34,971 nt of DNA from Bacteroidales bacterium. Its GTDB lineage: Bacteria > Bacteroidota > Bacteroidia > Bacteroidales > P3. Numbering within the stretch: the first letter of the stretch is position 1; the number at the start of each line of letters is the position of its first letter. Made by a program: the position numbers and the translations under genes. The stretch lies in contig JAFWQP010000002.1 in the NCBI GenBank assembly GCA_017509045.1, positions 1-34,971 of the forward strand. Reading direction: 5' to 3'. Of this stretch, positions 1 through 9,500 are shown piece by piece. The notes under the pieces are model-generated. The model had not been told where the DNA came from and made no database searches. It was given only the letters and a program-made list of their open reading frames with translations.

Positions 1-138
1 GTCATCATGTGCCACTTTTTCACGAATTGTTTTGGAGTCCAGTTTGATATACGACTGATTTTCCGCACTTTTACAATCCTTTCCACCCCTTTTGTGTTGT
101 TGCAAAAAGGACGAGGTAACAAGGTAACAAAGTAACAT
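1..138 (-). CDS. possible 5' end of a minus-strand gene cut by the left edge (unrecognised)
   Basis: An open frame of 46 codons begins at an ATG (complement of 136-138) and reaches base 1 without a stop. The part nearest the edge reads like real protein (SYIKLDSKTIREKVAHDD). The first ~15 codons run through the GGTAACAA repeat array and look less convincing, so the true start may be an internal GTG or TTG. It would lie in the same direction as yidD, 650 bp downstream of it. I do not recognise the family. With so little visible, this could be chance. Confidence 0.3.
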   Translation of the reverse strand, partial: MLLCYLVTSSFLQQHKRGGKDCKSAENQSYIKLDSKTIREKVAHDD

Positions 139-381
139 TTTAAATGCAAATATTTGAATAGCAAACTTGTGTATCATTTAAAAATGTTACCTGAGGCTGA
201 AAAGAGGTAACATTTCGTGGCGTGAGAGGTGATGTAAGAACCCGATAGAAACGACACGAAAAGTCCCTTAGAAAAAGGGCAAAATGTTACCAAGATGTTA
301 CCTGTTTCATAAAATAGGCGTTGCTATATATTTAATTATCAGTTGATAATAACAAAAATGTTAACTTGTTACTTTGTTACC
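115..381. repeat. fold-back element with 27-nt inverted arms made of GGTAACAA units
   Basis: The left arm (115-141) holds tandem GGTAACAA-like octamers ending in ATTTT. The right arm (355-381) is its reverse complement at 24 of 27 positions. Inside is a perfect 11-bp hairpin (182-192 with 205-215; loop 193-204) whose arms again contain TGTTACCT, and two more TGTTACC copies at about 285-302. About ten copies of TGTTAC/GTAACA, in both directions, occur within about 285 bp. There is no convincing coding capacity. It could be a fold-back mobile element, a binding-site cluster or a structured RNA; the sequence alone does not decide. Confidence 0.7.
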
Positions 382-558
382 TACAGGATTATGTAACATA
401 GGGCATTGTGCCCAAACACCCATTTCTCGCTCAGATATTACTCGTGTTTTCTCTTTTGACAACCATCAAAAAAAACATTTTGCGATGCTCTCTGAGCAGA
501 AATGGACGAAATCAAAAATGATTTTTCTCAAAAGCGGCACCCTCTTTTTGTGCTTTCC
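382..558. other. intergenic stretch without recognised genes
   Basis: Short plus-strand ORFs here have no protein-like features. I see only a small hairpin (GGGCA, loop TTG, TGCCC, near 401-413) and one further GTAACA copy just before it. Nothing else can be assigned. Confidence 0.5.
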
Positions 559-687
559 GGGTATAATATAATAGACACTCTGCCTTCGCTCTGGGTTCGC
601 TCTGCCTTCGCTCAGGGTTCGCTCCTAAGAGTGGAGGCAAAGGGAATTCAAAACGGAATGAAAAAGCCCTGTGTCATCACCTATCCA
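559..687. repeat. dispersed repeat family B, copy 1
   Basis: This stretch from GGGTATAAT to CTATCCA aligns with 24983-25109 in the same orientation. Shared blocks are GCCTTCGCTCTG, GTGGAGGCAAAG/ATGGAGGCAAAG, ATTCAAAA, GGAATGAAA/GGGATGAAA and CACCTATCCA/TCACCTATCC. Copy 1 carries an extra 22-bp tandem duplication (579-600 and 601-622). It lies downstream of yidD. There is no coding capacity. Confidence 0.6.
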
Positions 688-785
688 TTTGTCGGAAGAA
701 CCTCAATTAAAATGTTCGTATCTTAGCAACACAACTAGAAAAAATGATTGAAAAGTGGACCTAACGACCTAAACTATATACAATG

Positions 786-1067
786 TTAAGGAACTGGGTC
801 ATATCCGCTCCCGCCCCAAGGGTTGCACCGGAGGATGCGTTTCAACGCCAACCAACCGCCTTTGAAAGGCCCATATTTCTTAATGGCCTCTACCGCGTAT
901 TGCGAACATGTAGGCGTGTAGCGGCAGGCAGCAGGGGTGAGGGGGGAGATGCAGTGGCGGTAAAACCATATAAGGCCGAGCATAATGCGTGCAATCAAAT
1001 TGCAGAGCATCTGCCAGAGTGTATATACTCCACGACACAGACTCTCCCAAGTGGTCTTTACTGGCAT
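786..1067 (-). CDS. yidD: membrane protein insertion efficiency factor YidD
   Basis: This 93-residue protein belongs to the YidD family, small inner-membrane-associated proteins that assist YidC-dependent membrane protein insertion. The diagnostic core is present: ISPLTP, then [15 protein letters not shown] (Cys48 and Cys54), [15 protein letters not shown], and the C-terminal [14 protein letters not shown] (Cys81). Residues 18-36 form an amphipathic or hydrophobic helix before the core. The start at 1067 overlaps the end of rnpA by 10 nt, which fits translational coupling and the conserved rnpA-yidD order. The N-terminus is somewhat longer than usual for the family. It is the last gene of the minus-strand cluster; no simple terminator is evident downstream. 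Confidence 0.95.
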   Translation of the reverse strand: MPVKTTWESLCRGVYTLWQMLCNLIARIMLGLIWFYRHCISPLTPAACRYTPTCSQYAVEAIKKYGPFKGGWLALKRILRCNPWGGSGYDPVP

Positions 1068-1501
1068 GGTGTCTCGCTTTTGGGGATGGAATGGACGCTT
1101 TGTCCGATGTTGTCAATTAATATGTCTGTCAGTTTGTCGAATTTGTGCATTAGCGTGGCAAACTCAAATATCTCGTTGTGTATATAGTTAATTGACAGGA
1201 TGAGCGAAAGATTGTTGTCCTCAAGAAAAGAGTACAGTTGAGGCTTGTGCAATCGGTAGCATTCGCGAGTGAGACGTTTGACGCGATTGCGGTCGGTTGC
1301 GTGGTGAAATTTCTTTTTAGATGTAGCAATTAAAACTTGGGCGGGCGTATTGTCGGTCCAAGTATCTGCGGGAACAATCAGCCAATGCAAACTATAGGGG
1401 AACACCATCGTCCGATGTCCAGTATGAAATAGCTTCTCTATTAGCTTCTCGCTACAGAGACGTTCTTTTTTCTTAAAGGTTGTGCGATGGTTTGGTGACA
1501 C
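1058..1501 (-). CDS. rnpA: ribonuclease P protein component
   Basis: This is the 147-residue basic protein subunit of RNase P, which binds the catalytic RNA and helps process the 5' ends of pre-tRNAs. The family pattern is clear: [18 protein letters not shown] near the N-terminus, then [20 protein letters not shown] with the RNR signature at residues 71-73. The start is a GTG at 1501. It places the conserved TFKKKERLC motif at residue 8, as in relatives, and no ATG is better placed. The gene lies 56 nt downstream of the HemD-like gene and overlaps yidD by 10 nt. It ends with a polar tail of about 20 residues that is not part of the fold. Confidence 0.95.
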   Translation of the reverse strand: MSPNHRTTFKKKERLCSEKLIEKLFHTGHRTMVFPYSLHWLIVPADTWTDNTPAQVLIATSKKKFHHATDRNRVKRLTRECYRLHKPQLYSFLEDNNLSLILSINYIHNEIFEFATLMHKFDKLTDILIDNIGQSVHSIPKSETPCQ

Positions 1502-1557
1502 GGTGAATTAAGACTATCGGGTATCATCATGTATCGTGATGACCGATAGATGGCTTG

Positions 1558-2538
1558 TTAATTAACTGCGTCTGGGGTTTCGCTTTTCGTCTTAAGTTCG
1601 GCGGCAGCCTTGGCAGCTTGGCGCTCTGCGCGACGAGCTGCGGCTTGAGCCTTGCGCTCCTCTTGCAGTTGTTTATATTTCGCCTTGTTGGCAAACACTG
1701 ACTTAGTCTTCTTTGTGCCATTGGCTCCGCTGCTAAGACCTCTGCCGTGCACTAGATCCTTCTTCATCGAAGGACGGGTGATGACCGTATCGTCCTGACC
1801 CTTGCCGTTAATGTAGTTCTCAATCGCCATAGCCATTGAGGGCGACGACTTGGTCGGTGCGGCAATGCTCAATTTGATGCCAGCAGCTTTCAGTGCGGCA
1901 TGGGTGGAGGCTCCAAAGGCGGCAATCAAATGGTTTTCTTCGGCAATATTGGGGAAGTTTTGCACCAGTGAGCGTACTCCGATAGGTGAGAAAAGACAGA
2001 TCATGTCGAAATCTTTCAACTTGAACTGCTTTAAGTCGCGGGGTACAGACGTGTACATTGTCGCCTTAGTATATTTGAATTTAGCCTTGTCCAGCAGTTT
2101 GGTGTATTCGGTCTGTTTCTCGTCAGAGCAGGGAAACAGAAACTTCTCTTCGCGATGTTTCTGTAGCACCTCTATCAGGTCGGAGAAATATTGGTTACCA
2201 AAGAATATCTTACGTTTGCGATATTGGATGTAGTTCTGAAGATAAAGAGCGATGGCTTCGGTGGCGCAGAAATACTTCATTGAGTCGGGGATGACTTCGC
2301 GAAGCTCTTTGGCAAGACGGAAGAAGTGGTCGACCGAGTTCTTGCTGTTGAAAATGATAGCGGTGTAGTCTGAGAGATGTATTCTGCTTTTTCGGAATTC
2401 TGAAACGGTGAGCCCCACCACCTCAAAAAATTTATAGAAAGTTATGTCGACACCATATTTACTGACCAAATTCTTGTAGGGAGACTTCTCAAGATCGGTA
2501 GGTTCGGGCTGGGAAATCAGGATTTTCTTGATTTTCAT
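1558..2538 (-). CDS. uroporphyrinogen-III synthase (HemD)-like protein with a basic C-terminal tail
   Basis: Residues 1-250 match the HemD fold as found in Bacteroidales: ILISQPEP at the start, then IIFNSKNSVDHFFRLAKEL, YFCATEAIALYL, FLFPCSDEK, DMICLFSPIGVRSLVQNFP, and AFGASTHAALKAAGIKLSIAAPTKSSPSMAMAIENYI. HemD closes hydroxymethylbilane to uroporphyrinogen III. In this lineage the gene often stands apart from other haem genes, so the real substrate is uncertain. From about residue 250 a 75-residue tail follows, rich in Lys, Arg, Ala and Gln (AAARRAERQAAKAAAEL) and predicted to be helical. The tail is not part of the enzyme domain. The gene follows DUF4271 by 30 nt and may have its own promoter at 2624-2631. 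Confidence 0.85.
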   Translation of the reverse strand: MKIKKILISQPEPTDLEKSPYKNLVSKYGVDITFYKFFEVVGLTVSEFRKSRIHLSDYTAIIFNSKNSVDHFFRLAKELREVIPDSMKYFCATEAIALYLQNYIQYRKRKIFFGNQYFSDLIEVLQKHREEKFLFPCSDEKQTEYTKLLDKAKFKYTKATMYTSVPRDLKQFKLKDFDMICLFSPIGVRSLVQNFPNIAEENHLIAAFGASTHAALKAAGIKLSIAAPTKSSPSMAMAIENYINGKGQDDTVITRPSMKKDLVHGRGLSSGANGTKKTKSVFANKAKYKQLQEERKAQAAARRAERQAAKAAAELKTKSETPDAVN

Positions 2539-2568
2539 GTAAACTGTTCTGTTAACTCAAATATCTAA

Positions 2569-3444
2569 TTAATACGAAATTACAACCTTAATTATGATGA
2601 TAATTGGTACTATTTCAAGGATGCAAAGATAGTAAAATAAATAGACTTTGGGAGTTTTTGAAAATGTTAAAATTAGTTTCAGACCCCTAATGAGTCGTAC
2701 AGTGAAGAGCAAGGCTAGCATCCCAGCGAGAATATAAAAGAATACTTGTCCCACTCGGTCGGTGTAGCACACAAAGAATGACAACGCCGAAGCGACAATG
2801 GCATATAGCAAGTGATAGATATAGTTGCTTGATAGGTAAACGTGAACCGACTCGCCGTTGTTGAATGCGTTGCCGAGGAAACGGAAGATTCCATTGCGTG
2901 TGTAGTAGACTATGATGCAGGTGGCAAACAGTGTCAGGTATTGCAGTATGTCGAGCCATGTGTTGCTTGGATGTTGGAAGAAAAAGAAATAGCCTACCAG
3001 CGAAACGGGCAGCAACATTAGTAGGGCGATAGGTGCTTGGTCGGCGGCATGGGTTAGATTGGTGTCGCGTAGCATGCGTCCCATCGCACGGTGGTCGATG
3101 GCGGACTGTAGTAATGTCACCATGTCAATCTGTTTACGTCGTAGATAAGAGCAGATGAAGAAAATAGAAAGCACGATAAAGCCAAAGAACCAGCCGGGTG
3201 CACCTTCATGGTGGATGTCGATTTCGTGGGTATGTTGCACCGCCAACTCGTGATGGGAGAAAATGCTCTTGCGGATTTCGGGGGATGCCTGTTTTACGGG
3301 AGTAAAGATGGAGTCATATACACAGCAGTAGCTCGTTGAGTCGCCTGTCCACGACCAAGCATCGCTTGTCGTGTCTACTGAGAGGGCCTCTCCAGCAAAA
3401 CCATACGGTGGGCAGTAAGGCGGTAGCGTGTCTATTTGCTGCAT
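2569..3444 (-). CDS. DUF4271 family integral membrane protein
   Basis: The protein has 291 residues, with about six predicted membrane segments near 83-101, 137-156, 163-181, 204-226, 231-252 and 267-290. A soluble N-terminal region of about 80 residues precedes them. This layout and its place directly before the HemD-like gene match the Bacteroidota family DUF4271, whose function is unknown. The start codon lies 3 nt after the stop of the C25 peptidase gene, so the two are almost certainly co-transcribed and probably translationally coupled. The family assignment rests on topology and gene order more than on a motif. Confidence 0.8.
   Translation of the reverse strand: MQQIDTLPPYCPPYGFAGEALSVDTTSDAWSWTGDSTSYCCVYDSIFTPVKQASPEIRKSIFSHHELAVQHTHEIDIHHEGAPGWFFGFIVLSIFFICSYLRRKQIDMVTLLQSAIDHRAMGRMLRDTNLTHAADQAPIALLMLLPVSLVGYFFFFQHPSNTWLDILQYLTLFATCIIVYYTRNGIFRFLGNAFNNGESVHVYLSSNYIYHLLYAIVASALSFFVCYTDRVGQVFFYILAGMLALLFTVRLIRGLKLILTFSKTPKVYLFYYLCILEIVPIIIIIKVVISY
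2624..2631 (-). promoter_or_regulatory. putative internal promoter (-7 TATCTTTG) for hemD-rnpA-yidD
   Basis: On the minus strand the octamer TATCTTTG fits the Bacteroidota -7 consensus TAnnTTTG. It lies inside the last codons of the DUF4271 gene and about 85 nt before the HemD-like start. No clear -33 TTG is seen, so it is a candidate only. It would let the housekeeping genes be expressed independently of the peptidase gene. Confidence 0.4.
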
Positions 3445-3447
3445 GGG

Positions 3448-6279
3448 TTATTTTGTTACTATCAGTTTCTTTACGTGGTTGCCAGTTTGGTCGTGTAGCA
3501 CCATCGAATACACCCCAAAACGTAAAAGGGTGGTGAAATATTGTGTCGAAATGCAATCTGGTGGTATGAAAATTTTATCGACCATTCTTCCGAAAGCGTC
3601 AAAGAGTTCAATATAACGGGGTTGGGGGCTTCTTTCTAACTCTATGATTATTTTTCTAGAGGCGGGGTTTGGGAATACCTTGAATACCCAGTTTTCAGTA
3701 ATAGGCTTTATCCCCGTCAGGTTACTGTCGTGTTCCGATGTCCCATAGGGTTGCTGCCACACAGCCAGCGGTAGGCGCACATTGTCGATATAGGCACAAT
3801 CTTCTCGTTCGCTCTGCGAGACATCTTTTTGATACACCCACTCCAACCGATGACTCCCAGCCGATAGCAGTCGCACATAGCGTTGCCAACCGCTGTTGCC
3901 ACTCCAATAGCCTACTCGGCGTCCGTCTATAAAGAAGTATAGCCAGTCGTGTGCCTCGCTCGACACCTTGTACCAAAACGACACGCTGTCATCTGCCAAA
4001 GTCTCCACATCTAGTCGCAATGTCGATTTCTGCGCGTCACCTATCGCGGCGGAGCGTGCACAGTAGCGTCCCTCATACATACCAACACTGTCAATTTGCC
4101 AAGGGTAGAGCGAACCCTGTTGCCATGGGAGGTTCTCAAAGTTGCCAGTTTCAAATCGCTCCCATGTATTGTATGGTACTAGCCAACTTTCGAAATGGTG
4201 CTTCCAGTGGTCTTTGTGTGCTGTCAATGATACGTGTATGTGCTCGACATCCTCATCCATTGTGAAAGGGAAGTATACCACTCGGCCGTCCGTCCTCTCT
4301 GTGTAATGCACTTCTTGCATTTCGAAAGAGACGGAATCGGTGGGGTGGGATAGGGTCGCTGCCAAATTGTATTGCTTGTTAGGTAGTATGGTTTTTGTCT
4401 TATTGCCTAACGAATCCAATACGGTTATCGAGGTAATCTTGGGGCGCATATTGGGGGTAGGTATTGTGATATGCAGCGTGTCGTATGGGTGCCCAAGGCT
4501 GTCGGTACTAACCAACTGTGCCGCTAGCATGGGCTCATTGCCAACGGCTAGCCGACCCAAGTCGATAATAATAGATGTGTCGGCTTGTGGAGCTAACGAC
4601 GGCACTGCAACAGGCTCAATTGTGTCGATTGTGACACCGGCAACGCGGTCGCTGCTGTCCTGTGTAATATGCAGATAGTGATGCCTAGCGGTTACTTGTC
4701 CCACATTCTTAATAGTGAGGTGTAGCGTGCTATCGTTCAATTCGTATTGTATCGTGGCAATACATGCAGAAGTGGGACTTACGATAGGTATGGTGGCAAT
4801 TAATGGGATAGCGTCCGGGCGTGTGGCAGTAAGAGTCACACTGTCGTTCGACAAAGCATGTTTCAGCGTCAGTTGGGCTACCCCGTCAGCTCCGCTTATT
4901 GCGGTGCCTAACAATAGGGTATCCTGTGTTGCACTGATTCGGACAAAGGGGGTGCAGGCAATCTGTAGTGTTGAGCATCCCGCCATCAGGCTGTCTGGTA
5001 TTGTCCATCTTAGGCTGTCGCCTTTGTCTAGATAAGGGGTCATAGCAGGGTCGCCCAACAGGCAGTATGTTTCCCAGTAGAAGGCATCGTATGGCGAGCC
5101 TGCCATACTCACCGAAAGGCATCCATTGTATAGCAAGGCTCCCAAAGTATACCCTTCGGCGTAGTGTACGACTGTGCTGTCGTGTAGCAGTAGGCTGTCA
5201 AAAGCTCCTGGGCGTGTGTTGTCGTATTCTGGTATCAACGAAGGAGGGTATTTTGCCCCCACAGCCCAATAGTAGTCCTCGTTCCATAGAGTTTCGTTGG
5301 TGGCACCTATTACGCCTACGGCTCCACCCGTGGGGCGACGCAATAGGCGTTCTCCAAAGCAGGTGCCGTCGAAGGCGTTCGACAGGCAGCAGTTGTTCAC
5401 AAACAAGGTTGGCACAGGGTTGTTCAGTGTGTCAATGGAATTGAACGTGATGTAGGGCCGTTCCCATCCACTGGCGGTGCAATGGGCTGTATAGTTTACT
5501 AAAGCGTTGCTCTGACTCAGTGCCCGCAGCAGGCTGTCCGTCTGATTGGCGGAGGCAGGATTGCGGAAGCATACCGTGTCCAATTCCAAACTGGAGGATG
5601 CCAATTGTGCCAAGTAGTTCACCTGACCGTTGGTGGTAGTGGGTGCTGGATTGCGGCTTTCGCTGCCTGCAGCAAACATCAATTGCCGAGTTGTAGCGAC
5701 CCATGTTCCTTGCTCGTAGGCAATGATTTTTGCCACCACAGCCGCCAATTCCGCGCTGTCCGCCACTGATATTCTTCCCACGTAGGCCTCGGGCAGGTAG
5801 TCGCCTGTGTATTCGCCGTAATACATGTCTGTCACGCGGTTGTTTAGTCCCGATGGGGTATATTTGCCTGCAAACGCCTGTATCCGGTCTACATCGCCCA
5901 CCAGCAACACATATCGCTGTGCAGGCAATATGACGGTAGCATTTGCAAAACGCTCTGTCAGTCGAGCGCGTATAGTGTCGCGTTGGTTGGTGTTAGTGCA
6001 CAGCACCTCTACACGGAATCCTTGCTGTCGTTTCCATTGCAGCAAGGGTAGTAGAGTCTCCAGCAGGTCAGGCCGCGTCACCACTAGGTAGGTGCCCGCT
6101 GTGGGGTCGGAGAGAATAGGGGTGGATTTTGTTTGCTGGGTGAATAGGGCAGGCGTTCTGTCTGCCGGACGTACAATCGTGCCCGATTTGGTTTCGGTTT
6201 CCTGTCCTTGTACCGACAAGGTCAACAGGGTCATTACCAATACCCAAGAGCCTATTATGATGTGCCGAGTTAACTTCAT
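3448..6279 (-). CDS. gingipain-like C25 family cysteine peptidase with T9SS type A sorting domain
   Basis: The protein has 943 residues. A signal peptide (about 1-25, MKLTRHIIIGSWVLVMTLLT then SVQGQ) is followed by a peptidase C25 domain (about 50-410). Visible C25 landmarks are TYLVVTRPDLLETLLPLLQW, YVLLVGDVDRIQ, YVGRISVADSAEL, and the catalytic pair His266 (NYTAHCTASGW) and Cys297/Cys298 (VNNCCLSNAFDG); the 31-32-residue spacing matches gingipains. A long immunoglobulin-like region follows, then a MAM/jelly-roll-like domain (about 705-838) and a C-terminal sorting domain (about 860-943: VFPNPASRKI, YIELFDAFGRMV, GVYSMVLHDQTG, VKKLIVTK). It should be exported by Sec, then by the T9SS, and act at the surface. 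It lacks any sign of being PorU, which is longer. It is the first gene of the minus-strand cluster. Confidence 0.93.
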   Translation of the reverse strand: MKLTRHIIIGSWVLVMTLLTLSVQGQETETKSGTIVRPADRTPALFTQQTKSTPILSDPTAGTYLVVTRPDLLETLLPLLQWKRQQGFRVEVLCTNTNQRDTIRARLTERFANATVILPAQRYVLLVGDVDRIQAFAGKYTPSGLNNRVTDMYYGEYTGDYLPEAYVGRISVADSAELAAVVAKIIAYEQGTWVATTRQLMFAAGSESRNPAPTTTNGQVNYLAQLASSSLELDTVCFRNPASANQTDSLLRALSQSNALVNYTAHCTASGWERPYITFNSIDTLNNPVPTLFVNNCCLSNAFDGTCFGERLLRRPTGGAVGVIGATNETLWNEDYYWAVGAKYPPSLIPEYDNTRPGAFDSLLLHDSTVVHYAEGYTLGALLYNGCLSVSMAGSPYDAFYWETYCLLGDPAMTPYLDKGDSLRWTIPDSLMAGCSTLQIACTPFVRISATQDTLLLGTAISGADGVAQLTLKHALSNDSVTLTATRPDAIPLIATIPIVSPTSACIATIQYELNDSTLHLTIKNVGQVTARHHYLHITQDSSDRVAGVTIDTIEPVAVPSLAPQADTSIIIDLGRLAVGNEPMLAAQLVSTDSLGHPYDTLHITIPTPNMRPKITSITVLDSLGNKTKTILPNKQYNLAATLSHPTDSVSFEMQEVHYTERTDGRVVYFPFTMDEDVEHIHVSLTAHKDHWKHHFESWLVPYNTWERFETGNFENLPWQQGSLYPWQIDSVGMYEGRYCARSAAIGDAQKSTLRLDVETLADDSVSFWYKVSSEAHDWLYFFIDGRRVGYWSGNSGWQRYVRLLSAGSHRLEWVYQKDVSQSEREDCAYIDNVRLPLAVWQQPYGTSEHDSNLTGIKPITENWVFKVFPNPASRKIIIELERSPQPRYIELFDAFGRMVDKIFIPPDCISTQYFTTLLRFGVYSMVLHDQTGNHVKKLIVTK

Positions 6280-6289
6280 TTTCTGGCTG

Positions 6290-6297
6290 CAAAATTA
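6290..6297 (-). promoter_or_regulatory. putative promoter (-7 TAATTTTG) of the C25 peptidase operon
   Basis: The minus strand reads TAATTTTG, matching TAnnTTTG. It would start transcription at about 6284, giving a leader of only about 5 nt before the ATG at 6279, so the mRNA would be nearly leaderless. Confidence 0.5.
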
Positions 6298-6506
6298 CTA
6301 AAAAAAAATCACATATTGATAATCCATTGCCCGACCAACAAATATGAGCCCATATGTCTACTACTGCTGATTAGCTTATTGATACTCCAAGTGCTTTCTT
6401 AATTAATATGGTCAAAGCAACAAATTAGGCTTTTGGGGTGGGTGTGATGCGTTTTACTTGTGCTTGCAATTGAGGGAGTTGGTAAAAAAAACAACACTTT
6501 TGCGTG
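6298..6506. other. divergent intergenic region
   Basis: This is the gap between the divergent peptidase and giant-protein genes. It is AT-rich, without ORFs of protein-like character and without repeats I can recognise. Regulatory sites for both genes would be expected here, but none stands out. Confidence 0.5.
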
Positions 6507-6533
6507 TTGAGTGCTTTTTTTTGTGTATATTTG
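6507..6533 (+). promoter_or_regulatory. putative promoter of the first giant gene
   Basis: The -7 box TATATTTG (6526-6533) fits TAnnTTTG. A TTG at 6507-6509 lies 16 nt upstream and could be the -33 element, slightly closer than usual. Transcription would begin at about 6540, after the in-frame ATG at 6504. That supports the ATG at 6588 as the real start. Confidence 0.6.
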
Positions 6534-6587
6534 CATCGCAAAATACGTGTTGTTGTCATATTGAAAATAATAAAAAACATACATACT

Positions 6588-9500
6588 ATGAAGAAGTTAT
6601 ATTGTCTTTTATTGATGGCGGCGTTGTTGCTGCCACTTGTCGGACAGGCGCAGAATGTGGATTATTCTTGCGATTTTGAAGATATGTCCGACTCGGCTGG
6701 TTGGGTGTTGCTCAACGGCACACAGACTAATCAATGGTATATCGGCACCGACTCGTCCAATGTGGGTAGCCGTGCACTATTTGTGTCGAGTGTCGACTCT
6801 TCGTCCAACGTGTATGACAACAGCATCACGAGCATCACGTATGCCTACCGCGAGTTTGAACTGACACCCGGCGGCTACTATATGTCGTACAATTGGCACG
6901 CCTACGGCGAGGGCAGTTACGACTATTTGCGTGTGTTTCTCGTGCCTAGCTCGGTGGCTATTACGGCAGGTTTGCTGCCCGATGGCACTACCTCGACGTA
7001 CAATTTCTCCACGGCTCCCGCAGGCTGGATACCTCTCGATGGCAACAGCAGATTGAATGGGGAGTCAACTTGGCAGTACTACGAGTGTGAGTTTAGCGTC
7101 TCTACTGCCGACACATACAGGTTGGTGTTTATGTGGTGCAACGACCCCTCAGCGGGCACTAACCCTCCAGCAGCGGTGGACAATATAGTGCTGACCCAGC
7201 CTACATGTGCCAGGCCGGCAATGCCGTATGTGATGAATCTGACCACTACGTCGTTCGACCTTTATTGGTCGGACATGACCGATGGCAATGCGGCTGAGTG
7301 GATTGTGGAGATTGACTCGGCTACACAGGCTCACGGGATGGGTACGGTGTATTCCTCCAACGACACGTCGATAACGTTCACAGGCTTAACTCCCAATACG
7401 ACATATACCCTATGGATTTCGGCTGTATGTGCGGGCACGGACAGCAGCATGGAGTTGCGCTACCAGGTGCGCACGCCTTGCACATACCTCACCACACTGC
7501 CTTATTATCAGGATTTTGAAACGACCACGATGGGTAGCAGCATGTCGACTACCTTTGTCGACTGCTGGAACCGCCAAAACGACGGTACCACCTATTTTGG
7601 TTATCCCTATGTGTCGAGCAGCACCACCTATTCGCATAATGGAGGAACGAAGGGACTGTATTGGTACAACTCATCCACAGCGGGTACATACGGCTCTTAT
7701 CAGTGTGTTGCCCTGCCGGGGTTGGATACCGATTATGTGCCGATGCGCAATGTGCAGCTGACCTTTTGGGCGAAGCCGACTAATACGAGCTATCGTCCCG
7801 TGTTTGAGGTTGGCGTGATGACCAACCCCAGTGATGTGAATACCTTTGTGCCTGTTTCGACGATTAATTTGACATCGACAGATTGGGAACAATTTGTGGT
7901 TGACTTTAGAGGGTACAGGGGTTCCGCAAACTTTATTGCTTTGAAAGCTTCCGCCACCACGGCACCATGGTATGCTGCGTTGGACGAGTTTACGATAGAG
8001 CGTAGCCCGGCCTGTCAGGCGGTGTATCACGTGGAGGCAACTACTACAGGTAGCACGGGTGCGTTGCTGACATGGGATGTGCGCGGCGGCGACAGCACGA
8101 TGGGGACGTTTCAGATTCGTATCGACAGCGCTGCAGCTCCCACGGTGTGGATGGACAGCACCGACTCGCTGACCAACCCCGTCCGCTTCACTACCACCGA
8201 GCCTCGTTGTCTGGTGACTGGGCTGGAACCCGGTGTGGAGTATAGAGTATTGGTGCGCGCCATCTGCGCTAACGACAGCATCAGCGCATGGGACAGCATC
8301 ACCCTTACCACCCACGACTTGCCTTGTGCTGTGATGGACCCGACGGAGACAAACATGGTGGTGTTCAGCAACGGCACCAACCAGATGTCGGGTGTGCACG
8401 TCTATTCTGGCTGGGGCAACACGGTGTGCCAAAGCATCTACACTGCCAGCGAACTGAATGCTATGGGCATCACCGCAGGCATGATTACGGGTTTGGATTA
8501 TACGTATACGAACAATTCGAGCTACGCCAAGGTGTTTAGTATCTATATGACTTCGTCGAGCAGGAGTACCTTTAGTAGCACAAGCGATATGGTGACTGTA
8601 CGCGCAGCCGACTTGGTATATGGACCCGCTGCGCACCCGCTCAACACGAGCGGCACGGTGCATTATACCTTTGACACGTCCTTCTCGTGGGACGGCTCCA
8701 GCAACCTTGTCATCACCACGATGATGAATCAGCCTAACGGTGCCAGCCACTCCAGTTCGGGTTTCTACGGCTATAGCACTAGCACGAGTGGCATACATAC
8801 CATCTATCGCTATCAGGACAATACTCAGTATACCCCCTCCAACTGCACTAGTGGCAGTGGCAGCGGCACTAGCAGCTATCGCCCGTCCATTACTATCTAT
8901 ACAATGGGTTGTTTGACTCGGTCGACATGTGCTGCACCGACAATCATGATAGACCGCGTGGAGAGCGACACGGTGGAGCTGTCGTGGATTCCCGGTTACC
9001 TGGAGTCTACTTGGACCGTTCTGTTGAAAGAGTCTGGTGCAACAAGATGGGATACCGTGGTGTCAGGCTTGACTACCAACCATTATGTTCTGACCACTGT
9101 ACATCCGATGGGCTCTTATGAGTTGCGCTTGTTGCCTGATTGTGGTGCCGACTCTGTGTTTGCCCAAACGGAATTTGCAACACCCTGTGTGCCGCTCACC
9201 ACACTCCCCTTCACCGAGAATTTCGAAAACTTCATTGCCTCTAGTGCTAGCGGCAGCCCGATAACCGACTGCTGGCATCGTGGCAACAATATCTCATCGA
9301 CGCAGTATCCTTACCTGTATTCTTCTTATTCCTACAGCGGTTCGCATTCGATGTATTTCTATAATTCGAGTGCTTCCACCTATTCCTATCTGGCTCTGCC
9401 TGGCATCGCAGTGAGTGCCGATAGCCTGCAAGTCAGTTTTGCAGCTTATAAGACCTCCTCCAACTATTCTATCAAAGTTGGCGTGATGACCGACCCCACA

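Noticed and set aside
374..726. Two short plus-strand ORFs (65 and 74 codons)
   Set aside because: One uses the arm of the fold-back element and the other runs through dispersed repeat family B; neither has protein-like composition.
742..776. Possible degenerate end of the palindromic element (GATTGAAAAGT then GGACCTAACGACC)
   Set aside because: It resembles the right end of copy 2, but several differences and the lack of the TTTGGG end make chance similarity plausible. Recorded only as a hint.
3448..6279. PorU sortase
   Set aside because: The protein is shorter than PorU, is not beside porV, and has a typical cargo layout with a MAM-like module and a cleavable-type sorting domain.
6504..6587. 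Upstream in-frame start of the first giant
   Set aside because: The ATG at 6504 lies before the predicted promoter -7 box and would put 28 residues before an excellent signal peptide.
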